Shown: positions 26,665 through 36,473, counted from the first letter of the stretch. The stretch is 64,000 bases of DNA from Ferruginibacter sp. (GCA_028288705.1 JAQBNH010000007.1:186001-250000), one strand, 5' to 3'. Program-made: numbers and translations. Notes: a model not told the origin generated them from the sequence alone.

Positions 26665-26687
26665 ATGTGTTGAAGTGAGTATACAAT

Positions 26688-27101
26688 TTACAAATTTATT
26701 GTGAGCTTTCTTTTATTATCGGCGGCCGGTTCTAAAAAGCAGTGCGCAGTATTTTCGGGGAACAGACGGGGTGCTTTTTCCGGCCATTCCACCAGGCAAA
26801 AATCGCCTGAATACAAGGCATCTTCTACTCCTGCGGCGATCGCCTCCTCTTCATCTTTCAGGCGATAGAGATCCATATGAAATACCGTTCCGCCCTCTTG
26901 CATTTCATATTGATTAATGATGGAAAATGTAGGACTGCTCACTGCATCTTTCACCATCAGCACCTCACAAAGGGCATGAATAAAAGTGGTTTTGCCTGCA
27001 CCCATTTCTCCGTGGAAAGCCAGTACTCTACGGTTGCCAATAGCCGCTAATGCATTTGTTGCCACCGCATCGATCTCATCAAGTGAAAAAACTACATCCA
27101 T
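26688..27101 (-). CDS. tsaE: tRNA threonylcarbamoyladenosine biosynthesis ATPase TsaE
   Basis: 137 residues, normal length. Walker A is GEMGAGKTTF (31-40), and SSPTFSIINQY plus FHMDLYRL are family motifs. VEWPEKAPRLFP near the end matches TsaE. TsaE drives the TsaB/TsaD complex that makes the t6A base at position 37 of ANN-decoding tRNAs. It shares a divergent promoter region with the P-type ATPase. A TAnnTTTG box ends four bases before the ATG, suggesting a near-leaderless transcript. Confidence 0.95.
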   Translation of the reverse strand: MDVVFSLDEIDAVATNALAAIGNRRVLAFHGEMGAGKTTFIHALCEVLMVKDAVSSPTFSIINQYEMQEGGTVFHMDLYRLKDEEEAIAAGVEDALYSGDFCLVEWPEKAPRLFPENTAHCFLEPAADNKRKLTINL

Positions 27102-27105
27102 GATG

Positions 27106-27113
27106 CAAAGATA
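27106..27113 (-). promoter_or_regulatory. Putative tsaE promoter, -7 box
   Basis: TATCTTTG on the minus strand, then CATC, then the ATG at 27101. Exact TAnnTTTG match with a four-base gap to the start codon; no clear -33 motif. Confidence 0.5.
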
Positions 27114-27151
27114 AATTTCATAATTAGTAAACCATTAACCGGCGCTTAAGA

Positions 27152-27159
27152 TAATTTTG
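27152..27159 (+). promoter_or_regulatory. Putative promoter of the copper-type P-ATPase gene, -7 box
   Basis: TAATTTTG, then CTAA, then the ATG at 27164. It mirrors the tsaE box in the same 62-base divergent gap; both genes would be near-leaderless. Confidence 0.5.
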
Positions 27160-27163
27160 CTAA

Positions 27164-29278
27164 ATGGAAAAGATAGCGTGGAAAGTGGAAGGTATGACCT
27201 GCAGTAATTGCGCGCTGAGCGTAACGAAATTTTTGCAGAAGCAGGGAATGGACGAAGTGAAAGTAAACCCGTTGAGTGGAGACGTTTCTTTTTCTAAAAA
27301 TGATGATTATGAAATAGCCCACCTGAAAAAAGGCATTAAAACTTTAGGCTACCGCGTTGTTGATCCTGGAAGCAACGCCGTTGAAAAAAAATCATTTCTC
27401 CATAATAATAAACAACGTTTCCTTTTCTGCCTGCCATTTACAGTAGTGCTCATGTTGCATATGCTTCATGCCTGGCTTCCTGTTCACTGGCTGATGAATC
27501 CCTGGTTGCAATTAGCATTGTGCCTGCCGGTATTCATCACGGGCATGTATTTTTTCGGCAGAAGTGCGATAAAGAGCCTGCGCAATGGCATGCCCAACAT
27601 GGATGTATTAATTGCCCTGGGCTCACTGGCGGCATTCATTTACAGCCTTAGCGGCCCGTTGCTACATCTCGGCGAACATTACCTGTTTTTTGAAACAACA
27701 GCCTCCATCATCACTCTGGTGTTTATGGGCAATTACCTCGAAGAAGCGTCTGTGAATGCGACGCAACGCTCGCTAAAAGCCTTACTGAAGTCTCAGAAAG
27801 TGATGGCCAATATGATCGCTTTCGACGACAAGCACCAGGAACAGGTTTTCCCGGTTGAAAGCACGCAACTTCGTTCCGGCGACCTGTTGCTGATCAAAAC
27901 CGGTGAACAGGTTCCGGCGGATTGCAAAATTTTATGGGGTGAAGCGATGGTGAGTGAAGCATTGCTGACAGGAGAAAGCCTGCCGCTGGAAAAAAAGAAA
28001 AAGGATTTCCTGATTGGTGGAAGCATTCTCGAAAGCGGGTTGGTAAAAGCGCAGGTTACCGCTGCTGGAAAAGACAGTGTGCTCTCAGGAATCCTGCAAA
28101 TGGTGCAAAATGCGCAACAGGAAAAACCGCCGATGCAAAAGCTCGCAGACCGGATCAGCGCAGTGTTTGTTCCGGTGGTAGTTGGAATAGCTGTATTGAC
28201 TTTTTTAGTGAATCATTTCATGTTTGACCTAAGTGCGGGCAGTTCCCTGATGCGTGCTATTGCGGTATTGGTTATTTCCTGCCCCTGTGCGATGGGTATC
28301 GCTACGCCGGCTGCCATTGCAGTAGGGCTGGGCCGCGCAGCAAGATCCGGCGTTCTTTTCAGGAACGCGGGCAGCCTGGAAACATTCAAAAATATCCGGC
28401 AAGTAGTGTTTGACAAAACGGGCACATTAACGACCGGCAGTTTTATCATCGATCAATTTGAAACCACGATCGATCCCGAAACATTTAAATCCATCGCATT
28501 TTCCCTGGAGAAATATTCCAGCCATCCGTTAGCCAAAGCCATCACCGCAGAGTGGAAATCAGCCAGGTTGCTCAAATGGAAAACAATAGAAGAACAGAAA
28601 GGACTCGGTATGGAAGGCATTGATGCCGACGGAAATATATACCAGGCGGGCTCATTTAAATTATTACCAGGGGAATATAAAGATGTTCATCACAATATAT
28701 TTATCCTGAAAAATGGCGAGCCGATTGGCTGGATCGATGTGCAGGACGAGATCAGGGCGGAAGCAAAACAAGTCGTTTCCTGGCTTCATGGTAAAGACAT
28801 TCACACAATCCTGCTTAGTGGCGACCGGGAAGAAAATTGCCTGAAGGTGGCCGCACAGTTAGGCATAAACGAAGTAATTGCGGAGCAGTCGCCGGCTGAA
28901 AAATTACAGCACATCGAAAGGCTGAATCATACGGCTCCTACCGCCATGGTGGGAGACGGCATCAATGATGCACCTGCATTGGCAAAAGCCAGCCTGGGCA
29001 TCTCCTTAAGTGATGCTTCGCAGCTCGCGGTACAAAGTGCCGATGTTATCCTCATGAACAACGGGTTAAAAAAACTTCCGCTTTCTTTAGGCCTCGGTAA
29101 ACATACTTACCTCACGATCAAACAAAATCTCTTTTGGGCATTTCTCTACAATGTAGTAGCGATACCGGTTGCAGCCATGGGCCTGCTCACACCAACTGTA
29201 GCCGCGCTGGCGATGGGTCTCAGCGATGTCGTGCTGGGCATCAACTCTGTAAGACTATTTGTGAAAAAGGTTGTATAA
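27164..29278 (+). CDS. Heavy-metal (copper-type) P1B ATPase
   Basis: 704 residues. One N-terminal HMA domain has the metal motif MTCSNC (C13, C16). Eight membrane helices are expected. The ion-path motif C373-P-C375 (ISCPCAMGIATP) marks a copper/silver P1B-1 type pump. D417 in DKTGT is the phosphorylation site, TGES is the actuator motif, and SSHPLAKAI carries the HP dipeptide of the nucleotide domain. It exports Cu(I) from the cytoplasm, or supplies copper to oxidases. Gene names copA and ccoI/fixI cannot be separated without neighbours of the oxidase type, which are absent. Confidence 0.92.
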   Translation: MEKIAWKVEGMTCSNCALSVTKFLQKQGMDEVKVNPLSGDVSFSKNDDYEIAHLKKGIKTLGYRVVDPGSNAVEKKSFLHNNKQRFLFCLPFTVVLMLHMLHAWLPVHWLMNPWLQLALCLPVFITGMYFFGRSAIKSLRNGMPNMDVLIALGSLAAFIYSLSGPLLHLGEHYLFFETTASIITLVFMGNYLEEASVNATQRSLKALLKSQKVMANMIAFDDKHQEQVFPVESTQLRSGDLLLIKTGEQVPADCKILWGEAMVSEALLTGESLPLEKKKKDFLIGGSILESGLVKAQVTAAGKDSVLSGILQMVQNAQQEKPPMQKLADRISAVFVPVVVGIAVLTFLVNHFMFDLSAGSSLMRAIAVLVISCPCAMGIATPAAIAVGLGRAARSGVLFRNAGSLETFKNIRQVVFDKTGTLTTGSFIIDQFETTIDPETFKSIAFSLEKYSSHPLAKAITAEWKSARLLKWKTIEEQKGLGMEGIDADGNIYQAGSFKLLPGEYKDVHHNIFILKNGEPIGWIDVQDEIRAEAKQVVSWLHGKDIHTILLSGDREENCLKVAAQLGINEVIAEQSPAEKLQHIERLNHTAPTAMVGDGINDAPALAKASLGISLSDASQLAVQSADVILMNNGLKKLPLSLGLGKHTYLTIKQNLFWAFLYNVVAIPVAAMGLLTPTVAALAMGLSDVVLGINSVRLFVKKVV

Positions 29279-29298
29279 CTTGAGCGCAAAGCAGCAAC

Positions 29299-31209
29299 GT
29301 GCCGGGTAGTCATGATATATTAAAAGAATATTGGGGGTTTGACAAATTCCGCCCCATGCAGGAGGATATCATTAATGCGGTGCTGCAAAAAAAAGACTGC
29401 CTCGCGCTGCTTCCAACCGGTGGCGGCAAATCTATCTGCTTCCAGGTTCCTGCACTCATGATGGATGGGCTATGCCTTGTCGTTAGTCCGTTGATCGCAC
29501 TGATGAAAGACCAGGTAGAAAATCTGAAAGCCAAAGGAATTCCTGCATTGGCGATTTATTCGGGCATGTCTTTCCTCGAAGTTAAAAAGACTATCCAGCA
29601 GGCGGCTTTTGGGCCATACAAATTTTTATACGTCTCACCGGAACGCCTGGAGACCAGATTGTTCCAGGAATTTCTGCCGGCCTTAAAACCCAATTTACTT
29701 GTCGTGGATGAAGCGCATTGCGTTTCCCAATGGGGCTACGATTTCAGGCCGCCGTATTTGCGTATCGCCAATTTACGGGCACAGTTACCGGATGTTCCCG
29801 TGATTGCACTTACAGCTTCTGCCACACCAAAGGTTCAGGCAGACATCTGCGAAAAACTCGCTTTTAGAAAAAACCAGGAGATCTTCCGGCAATCTTTTGC
29901 CCGGCCAAATTTATCGTACAGCGTTTTTCAACCCCCATCAAAACAAACAAAGTTGCTCGGCATCCTGAAAAATGTACCGGGCACAGCCATTGTGTATTGC
30001 AAAAGCCGTAAAAATGTTCAGCAGGTAACAGAATTGCTGAAGATGCATGGCCTGAATGCTGATTATTACCACGCGGGCCTTGCCAACGACGAACGCAACA
30101 GCCGCCAGGAAAAATGGTTGCGGAACCAAACACGTGTGATCGTTTGCACCAATGCATTTGGGATGGGCATCGACAAACCGGATGTTCGGGTTGTTGTTCA
30201 TTACGACGTTCCTGATTGCCTGGAGAATTATTACCAGGAAGCCGGGCGTGCAGGCCGCGATGGCCAACGCGCTTATGCGGTACTGTTATATGAACAAAAA
30301 GAGGTGAATGGCATCCTGCAAATGCTGGATCTTCGCTTTCCGCCCGCAGAAAATATTAAGCATATCTACAACGCCATGATGAATCACCTTCAGGTCGCAG
30401 CCGGCGGAGGCGAAGGCGTGAGTTACAATCTGGACCTGGCACGGTTTGCGGCAGATTTTAAACTGAATATACTGCAGGCCACTTATGCTCTGCAGGCGAT
30501 GGCCCAGGAAGGCTTGCTCAGCTATGAGGAATTGTCTTTTAAACCCACAGTGATCAGCTTCATCGCCAACAAAAACGACCTGGCAGATTTTGAGCGACGA
30601 TACCCGGGAATCGATGAAATTATAACAGGCTTGCTGCGGAGTTATGAAGGTATTTTCGACTTTCCTACAGCCATTTATGAAAGCCAGCTTTGCCGGTTCC
30701 TAAAGATCTCTGCAGCCGAACTTATAGCGGGACTGCAATTATTGCATCGCAACGGGATGATCCATTACGCGCCTGCGGCTGAAACACCACAGGTTTTTTT
30801 ATTACGAAACCGAATGTATGCCGACGCTTTTAAAATGGATACAGCAGGTATCGCCATGCGCCGTAAGCAATCTGAAGAGAGAATTAAGGCCATCACGCAT
30901 TACCTCACGGATAAGGATACCTGCCGAAGCCGCGCGATTGCCGCTTATTTTGGAGATGATCATGTAACAGCTTGTGGTATCTGTGATAATTGCATCAGCA
31001 ATAAAGACAAACCTTTGAATGCCGCGGACTTCAAATTAATAACTGAAAAAATAATTTTGTTGCTGAAAGCAGGCAAAGTAAATACCCGGGAGCTGATTGA
31101 ACAGGTGAGGCCGTTACCCGAAAGCCATTTTTGGAAAGCGTTGAACTACCTGCTGGCTGAGAATATTGTTGCAACCGATTCGGAACAGGAACTCATATTG
31201 ATTACCTGA
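29299..31209 (+). CDS. recQ: ATP-dependent DNA helicase RecQ
   Basis: 636 residues. RecA-like helicase core: Walker A LLPTGGGKSICFQ, DEAH box VVDEAHCVSQWG, and QEAGRAGRDG (motif VI). The RecQ C-terminal zinc site includes CRSRAIAAYFGD and CGICDNC. A winged-helix region follows; a terminal HRDC domain is not obvious, which is common in this phylum. RecQ unwinds forks and recombination intermediates. The start is GTG at 29299, 20 bases after the P-ATPase stop. Confidence 0.93.
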   Translation: MPGSHDILKEYWGFDKFRPMQEDIINAVLQKKDCLALLPTGGGKSICFQVPALMMDGLCLVVSPLIALMKDQVENLKAKGIPALAIYSGMSFLEVKKTIQQAAFGPYKFLYVSPERLETRLFQEFLPALKPNLLVVDEAHCVSQWGYDFRPPYLRIANLRAQLPDVPVIALTASATPKVQADICEKLAFRKNQEIFRQSFARPNLSYSVFQPPSKQTKLLGILKNVPGTAIVYCKSRKNVQQVTELLKMHGLNADYYHAGLANDERNSRQEKWLRNQTRVIVCTNAFGMGIDKPDVRVVVHYDVPDCLENYYQEAGRAGRDGQRAYAVLLYEQKEVNGILQMLDLRFPPAENIKHIYNAMMNHLQVAAGGGEGVSYNLDLARFAADFKLNILQATYALQAMAQEGLLSYEELSFKPTVISFIANKNDLADFERRYPGIDEIITGLLRSYEGIFDFPTAIYESQLCRFLKISAAELIAGLQLLHRNGMIHYAPAAETPQVFLLRNRMYADAFKMDTAGIAMRRKQSEERIKAITHYLTDKDTCRSRAIAAYFGDDHVTACGICDNCISNKDKPLNAADFKLITEKIILLLKAGKVNTRELIEQVRPLPESHFWKALNYLLAENIVATDSEQELILIT

Positions 31210-31227
31210 TATATGAACCGGAAGGGC

Positions 31228-31290
31228 AAAAAAAAGGGACCAAGATAGAAATCTAGTCCCGCTTTAAAATCCAATATCCTATGAAAAACC
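31228..31290 (-). ncRNA. Candidate small RNA, copy A of a three-copy family
   Basis: Read on the minus strand: a -33-like TTG (31323-31325), a 20-base spacer, a -7-like box TATCTTCG (31295-31302, one mismatch to TAnnTTTG), and a predicted start near 31290. A leader beginning GGTTTTTCATAGGATATTGG follows. The hairpin (31236-31260) has outer stem GGGAC/GTCCC, inner stem AGAT/ATCT and loop TTCT. Eight T residues (31228-31235) follow it. Two relatives at 61.87 and 62.34 kb share the leader and the structure. It lies between the convergent recQ and LTA synthase-like genes. The terminator alone is well supported; transcription as an independent RNA is inferred. Confidence 0.6.
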
Positions 31291-31442
31291 GAAACGAAGA
31301 TAATGTGGTTTTTACTACAATCCAAGTATTTTCAGAAGATTTTGTAGAAAAAAAACTACAAAACCATGGAATTATGAAACAATCGTTCCATTTTCATATT
31401 TAAACCGCTCTCCACCAGCTTGTTAAAAGAACGGATTTATTT

Positions 31443-33365
31443 CTATTTATTTTTATACCCGTTGTTGTCAAAAAGATAACTGGCGCCCTGGTACCAGGCG
31501 ATCGCTTCATCAGTAAGTCGTTGATTTCCAATTACTTTAGTGGCGGCGCCAGTGGCAAAATCGATCTTAAAACTACTGATCTTTTTCTGCGGGGATAAAA
31601 TTACCAGCGTATCGTTTTTTACATAACCCATATCCTGGTAAGTGCTGATGAACAGTCGCTGGTTGGCGGCGGGCGTTTTGTAGATGTCGTATCCTAAAAA
31701 TTTACTCTGGTACCGGAGATTCATCAGGCCCAATATGGTAGGCACCAGGTCGATCTGGCTCGTAAATTTCTCTTCCAGCACTGGCTTTACCAGGGCAGGG
31801 GCATAAATAAAACAGGGAATATGATAGCGGTTCACGGGCAGATCTGTCTTTCCTGCACTTCTCGAACAATGGTCGGATACGATAACAAACAAAGTGTTAT
31901 TAAACCAGGGCTTCGATTTAGCATCCATTAAGAATTTATTGATCGCGTAGTCTGTATATTTTACCGCACCGGCAATACTTTGGCTGGCAGACGGAATATC
32001 AATTCTCCCATCGGGAAAAGTATAGGGCCTGTGGTTACTGACCGTCATCAGGTGATTGAAGAAGGGTTGCTGATTATTAAAACTTTTATCGCACTCATCC
32101 AGCAATATGCTAAACGCATCTTCATCTGCCACGCCCCAGGCAGTAGTATGATGAATTCTTTCTTTGGGAATATCGCGCTGATCGATCACATCATAGCCGC
32201 TATGGCTGAAAAAATAACCCATATTGTCGAAGAAGCTATTGCCGCCATACACATAATGCACATCGTAACCTTTACCCTTGAGCACATTCCCCATCGTAAA
32301 CATGTTTTCATTATTCGGCCTTCGTACAATCGATTGGCCGGGCGTTGGCGGAATAGCCAGCGATAAGGCTTCCAGGCCGCGAACCGTTCTGGTACCCGAG
32401 GCGTAGAAATTTTCGAAAAAGAGGCTATGAGGAATCAGAGAATCGAGGTAGGGCGTGAAATTTTCGGGGTTCCCGAAATGCTTAAGATAAGAGCCGCTCA
32501 GGCTTTCTACGCTGATCATAACCACGTTCCAGCGATGTTCCGGACTATCCGGGCGGATCGTGCGCTCAATGCTCAACGGGTTGCTGGTAAACGTTGCGTT
32601 GGGCTGTGCCAGCATTTCCCGCAGGATAGCGAAATTCTTTTTGTTATCGTTTACGGTATAAAACTTCGTGTATTCGATCTGGTTATTCCAGAACGCCGAA
32701 CCAAATTCATAGATGCCGTTGCCGCTGAGTTCGTTCACATAATTATTTCCACTGATCTCTTTGAAACGATTGTTCACCAGGAAATAAGCCATGGAAGTCA
32801 GGATGGCAAACCCAAGAAAGAAAATGCTGCGTTTCAAAAAACGCATGCTCACTGATTGAGACGCATAGAGCTTTTTCCTCAGGAGAAATAAGAGCCCTGC
32901 CACTGCCACTACAACTGCCGTCATGATCAGTGGAATATTGTAGGATTCCATAATATTTCCAATCACTTCTGTTGTGTAGATCAGGTAATCCACGGCAATA
33001 AAGTTGAAGCGGACATTAAATTCATCCCAGAAAACGATCTCCGCACCGGCATTCACCACAAGAATAAATACGATAAAAAAGAAGAGGATAAAAAGCGGGA
33101 CGCGGTTCCATTTTTTTTGATACCAGCTGTCTTTCATCAACCAGCAATACAAGGCCACCGGGATCGAAAAGAAACAGGCGACCACGCAATCGTAGAAAAA
33201 TCCTACCAAAAAAATACCGGGAAATTTAGTGACAGACAGTTCCAGGTTCGGCCAGCTTTTGATCATCAGTACAACGCGCGTCAGGAAGCTGATGCCGGTT
33301 ACCAGCAGGAAAACGATCGCAACCGGGCCAAACCGGTGTTTAAAAACAGACCTGAGATTTTTCAT
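31443..33365 (-). CDS. LTA synthase family sulfatase-like membrane protein
   Basis: 640 residues. Five N-terminal transmembrane helices are followed by a large extracytoplasmic domain of the alkaline-phosphatase/sulfatase superfamily. Metal-site motifs are VVMISVESLSGSYL, SGTRTVRGLEALS (probable catalytic Thr) and VIVSDHCSRS. This is the LtaS/OpgB layout. Gram-negative members transfer phosphoglycerol or phosphoethanolamine groups to envelope glycans or lipids rather than making teichoic acid. Substrate unknown. It lies 39 bases downstream of the HerA-like gene on the same strand. Confidence 0.9.
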   Translation of the reverse strand: MKNLRSVFKHRFGPVAIVFLLVTGISFLTRVVLMIKSWPNLELSVTKFPGIFLVGFFYDCVVACFFSIPVALYCWLMKDSWYQKKWNRVPLFILFFFIVFILVVNAGAEIVFWDEFNVRFNFIAVDYLIYTTEVIGNIMESYNIPLIMTAVVVAVAGLLFLLRKKLYASQSVSMRFLKRSIFFLGFAILTSMAYFLVNNRFKEISGNNYVNELSGNGIYEFGSAFWNNQIEYTKFYTVNDNKKNFAILREMLAQPNATFTSNPLSIERTIRPDSPEHRWNVVMISVESLSGSYLKHFGNPENFTPYLDSLIPHSLFFENFYASGTRTVRGLEALSLAIPPTPGQSIVRRPNNENMFTMGNVLKGKGYDVHYVYGGNSFFDNMGYFFSHSGYDVIDQRDIPKERIHHTTAWGVADEDAFSILLDECDKSFNNQQPFFNHLMTVSNHRPYTFPDGRIDIPSASQSIAGAVKYTDYAINKFLMDAKSKPWFNNTLFVIVSDHCSRSAGKTDLPVNRYHIPCFIYAPALVKPVLEEKFTSQIDLVPTILGLMNLRYQSKFLGYDIYKTPAANQRLFISTYQDMGYVKNDTLVILSPQKKISSFKIDFATGAATKVIGNQRLTDEAIAWYQGASYLFDNNGYKNK

Positions 33366-33404
33366 GCAGCAAAAATAACGGCAATTTCTGAGTCGGGGTG
33401 TTGC

Positions 33405-34961
33405 TTAAAACCAACTGGTTTTCTTTGCCGCCCGGCTACGCCCGCCTAACCCAAGTGCACCCAGCAACGAACGCACAATACCATTTCCGGCCGTACGCAT
33501 CATACTTTTCACTACTGTGTTGCTGGTTACCTGTTCGAAGGCAGATGGTTCGGGTTTGGCTGCTTTCTTCGTTGCTGCAGGTGCTGCCGCTTCCTTTTTT
33601 TCGGCCGCTTCATCCAGTTTGGCGGTAAGCATCTCATAAGCACTGTCGTTATCTACGTCGGCATTGTATTTTGCCACCAGTTTGCTTTTAGCATTGATGC
33701 TGTCAATTTCCTGTTGCGTAAGTACATCCATCCGGCTTCTTGGTGAGCAAAGCATCACCTGCACCAATGGCGTTGGAATGCCTTCTTCATTCAACATGGT
33801 TACCAGCGCTTCGCCGATCCCTAATTCGGTTATAAGGTCTTCCGTTTTATAAAAAGACGTTTCAGGATAGTTGTCAGCAGTTTGTTTGATGACCTTCCGA
33901 TCGGCTGCCGTAAACGCCCGCAGGGCATGCTGCACTTTCATCCCGAGTTGTGCGAGCACACTTGCAGGAACATCCATCGGGTTTTGTGTACAGAAAAATA
34001 TACCGATCCCTTTGGAACGGATCAGCTTAATGATCGTTTCGATCTGCTGCACCAGTTCATTGCTGGCCTCCTGGAAAATCAGGTGCGCCTCGTCGATAAA
34101 TAACACCAGCTTAGGCTTGTCCAGGTCACCTTCTTCAGGGCAGCTGGCGTACAATTCGGCGAGCATCTGCAACATAAAAGTGGAAAACAGTTTAGGCTTA
34201 TCCTGCAGATCTGTTACGCGCAAAATATTGATCATGCCACGCCCGTCATCGCTGATACGCATCAGATCATCTACCTCGAAACTTTTTTCACCAAAGAAAA
34301 TATCAGCGCCCTGTTGTTGCAGTTCGATCACTTTCCGCAAGATCGTTCCTGTTGAAGTGGTAGATATCTTACCGTATAATTTTTCGATCTCCGCTTTTCC
34401 CTCATCGCCGATATATTGCAATACTTTAATAAAATCTTTAAGGTCCAGCAAAGGCATTTTGTTATCATCGCAATACTTAAATATCAGTGCAACCACGCCC
34501 CCCTGCGTATCATTTAGCCCAAGTATCTTGCTCAGTAATACAGGACCAAACTCACTTACCGTCGCCCTTAGCTTCACCCCATTCTTCCCCGAAAGCGATA
34601 ACAGCTCCGCAGGAAATTGAGCGGGCGTATAGGATAAATTCAATTTTTGGTAGCGGTCTGCCAGTTTATCATTGCTGCTCCCGGCCGCAGCGATACCGCT
34701 GAGATCGCCCTTGATATCCATTAATAAAACAGGTACACTGGCATCGCTCAAAAACTCGCTGATCATCTGCAGCGTTTTCGTTTTACCGGTTCCTGTTGCC
34801 CCTGCGATGAGGCCGTGCCTGTTCATCGTTCGTAAGGGCAAAAACACGCCTGCTTCACTCACCACCTCTCCATCCAGCATCGCGGCGCCAATCTGAACGG
34901 CCTCGCCCTTAAAAGTATACCCGGCTTTTACAGCTTCGGTGAAAACAAGTTTGTCTGCCAT
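33405..34961 (-). CDS. HerA-like ATPase (DUF853 family)
   Basis: 518 residues. Walker A is GATGTGKTKT near the N-terminus and Walker B lies in LVLFIDEAHLIF. The family is the FtsK/HerA-type DUF853 group (YjgR-like). Members are hexameric P-loop ATPases of uncertain function, possibly DNA translocases. A Lys/Ala-rich linker (about 445-475) precedes a short basic C-terminal tail (GRSRAAKKTSWF). No nuclease partner (NurA) is adjacent, so a recombination role is not supported by context. Confidence 0.9.
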   Translation of the reverse strand: MADKLVFTEAVKAGYTFKGEAVQIGAAMLDGEVVSEAGVFLPLRTMNRHGLIAGATGTGKTKTLQMISEFLSDASVPVLLMDIKGDLSGIAAAGSSNDKLADRYQKLNLSYTPAQFPAELLSLSGKNGVKLRATVSEFGPVLLSKILGLNDTQGGVVALIFKYCDDNKMPLLDLKDFIKVLQYIGDEGKAEIEKLYGKISTTSTGTILRKVIELQQQGADIFFGEKSFEVDDLMRISDDGRGMINILRVTDLQDKPKLFSTFMLQMLAELYASCPEEGDLDKPKLVLFIDEAHLIFQEASNELVQQIETIIKLIRSKGIGIFFCTQNPMDVPASVLAQLGMKVQHALRAFTAADRKVIKQTADNYPETSFYKTEDLITELGIGEALVTMLNEEGIPTPLVQVMLCSPRSRMDVLTQQEIDSINAKSKLVAKYNADVDNDSAYEMLTAKLDEAAEKKEAAAPAATKKAAKPEPSAFEQVTSNTVVKSMMRTAGNGIVRSLLGALGLGGRSRAAKKTSWF

Positions 34962-35137
34962 AACCCAAATTTTTCCGAAAGTTACGAAGCTGCCTGTAAA
35001 CTACCGGTTAAAAATGCCTGCTCCTCTCTTCCTCTAAAACGGGGCTTCGCAAGGCCTTGCAACCACTCATCATATTCGGATATAATCTTGCCGCAGTAAG
35101 GAATAACTGGCTATTTTTACGCCCACAAATCATCAAT

Positions 35138-36445
35138 ATGAAAAAAAGTTTACTGTATTTTTCTTTTATGGCAGCAGCCGTTTCTGTTTCCGCGCAAAAA
35201 ATTGCGTTTACAGAATATAACCTTAAAAACGGGCTGCACGTGATCCTGCACCAGGATAAAACCGCACCCGTAGTAGCTGTATCTGTCATGTATCATGTGG
35301 GCAGCAAAGACGAACAACCAAACCGAACGGGTATGGCACATTTCTTTGAGCACCTGTTGTTTGAAGGATCAGACAATATCAAGCGCGGCGAATTCATGAA
35401 ACTGGTGAGCAGCAACGGCGGACAAAACAATGCCAATACCACCCAGGACCGTACTTTTTATTACGAAGTATTTCCTTCCAACCAACTGGCGACAGGGCTA
35501 TGGCTGGAAAGCGAAAGAATGATGCATCCCGTGATCAACGAGGTGGGCGTAAAAACGCAGAATGAAGTGGTGAAAGAAGAAAAAAGATTGCGCGTAGACA
35601 ATAGCCCTTATGGTAGTTTCCTTGGGGAGATCATGAAACGACTGTTTACAAAACATCCTTATACCTGGGTTCCGATTGGCAGCATGGCCGACCTGGATGC
35701 TGCAACCCTGCAGGATTTTAAAGATTTTAATAAGAAATTTTACGTGCCCAATAATGCGGCCTTAGTAATCGCCGGTGATATCGACGTTGCTAAAACGAAA
35801 GCATTGGTGGAAAGTTATTTTGGAGAGATTCCTGCTGCTGCACCTGTAGTGAAAACGAAGTTTGAAGAAGCGCCGATCACGAAAGCTATTGTGGATACCG
35901 CTTATGATAATAACATCCAGATCCCTGCGATCATGGCTGCTTACCGTACACCAGGAGTAACTACCCGGGAGTCGAAAGTTCTGGCTATGGCTTCCGCGAT
36001 CCTGAGCCAGGGAAACAGCAGCAGGATGTATACGAAAATGGTAGACGATAAAAAAACTGCCGTTGAAGTTGGATCACTGAATTATGCACTGGAAGATTAT
36101 GGCGCTTATATTTTATACGCGATCCAGAATAATGGAAGTTCCCTGGATACACTCTTGACCGATATGGACGAAGAGATCGTTAAACTGCAGAACAACTTGA
36201 TCAGTGAAAAGGAATTCGCAAAACTGCAGAACCAGTTCGAAAACAATTTCATCGGTGGAAACACGCGTATGCTGGGCGTTGCAGAAAATCTCGCAGCCGG
36301 TTATACCTTTCATAAAAACACGAACCATATCAATACAGAACTGGAAGAACTGAGAACGATCACGCGCGCAGATATCCAGGCCGTGGCTAAAAAATACCTT
36401 AACCCGAACCAGCGTGTTGTGCTTTATTACTTACCAAAAAAGTAA
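35138..36445 (+). CDS. M16 family zinc peptidase, catalytic subunit
   Basis: 435 residues from the ATG at 35138, where a signal peptide starts (MKKSLLYFSFMAAAVSVSAQ). The inverted zinc motif H68-F-F-E71-H72 is intact, with the downstream Glu in NEVVKEEKRLR. M16 enzymes degrade peptides inside a two-domain clam. The length is half that of a full pitrilysin, and the next gene encodes a partner lacking the motif. This matches bacterial M16B heterodimers with one catalytic and one supporting subunit. Periplasmic location is inferred from the signal peptide. Confidence 0.92.
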   Translation: MKKSLLYFSFMAAAVSVSAQKIAFTEYNLKNGLHVILHQDKTAPVVAVSVMYHVGSKDEQPNRTGMAHFFEHLLFEGSDNIKRGEFMKLVSSNGGQNNANTTQDRTFYYEVFPSNQLATGLWLESERMMHPVINEVGVKTQNEVVKEEKRLRVDNSPYGSFLGEIMKRLFTKHPYTWVPIGSMADLDAATLQDFKDFNKKFYVPNNAALVIAGDIDVAKTKALVESYFGEIPAAAPVVKTKFEEAPITKAIVDTAYDNNIQIPAIMAAYRTPGVTTRESKVLAMASAILSQGNSSRMYTKMVDDKKTAVEVGSLNYALEDYGAYILYAIQNNGSSLDTLLTDMDEEIVKLQNNLISEKEFAKLQNQFENNFIGGNTRMLGVAENLAAGYTFHKNTNHINTELEELRTITRADIQAVAKKYLNPNQRVVLYYLPKK

Positions 36446-36473
36446 CTCCTCAATTATCTTCTAAAAAAATTAT

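Noticed and set aside
27164..29278. Possible cbb3 oxidase maturation pump (CcoI/FixI)
   Set aside because: No cytochrome oxidase or ccoGHIS genes lie nearby, so I kept the general copper-type P1B label.
33871..34620. Long plus-strand frame (249 residues) opposite the HerA-like gene
   Set aside because: It is a shadow frame with Ser/Cys-rich composition; the minus-strand gene has clear Walker motifs.
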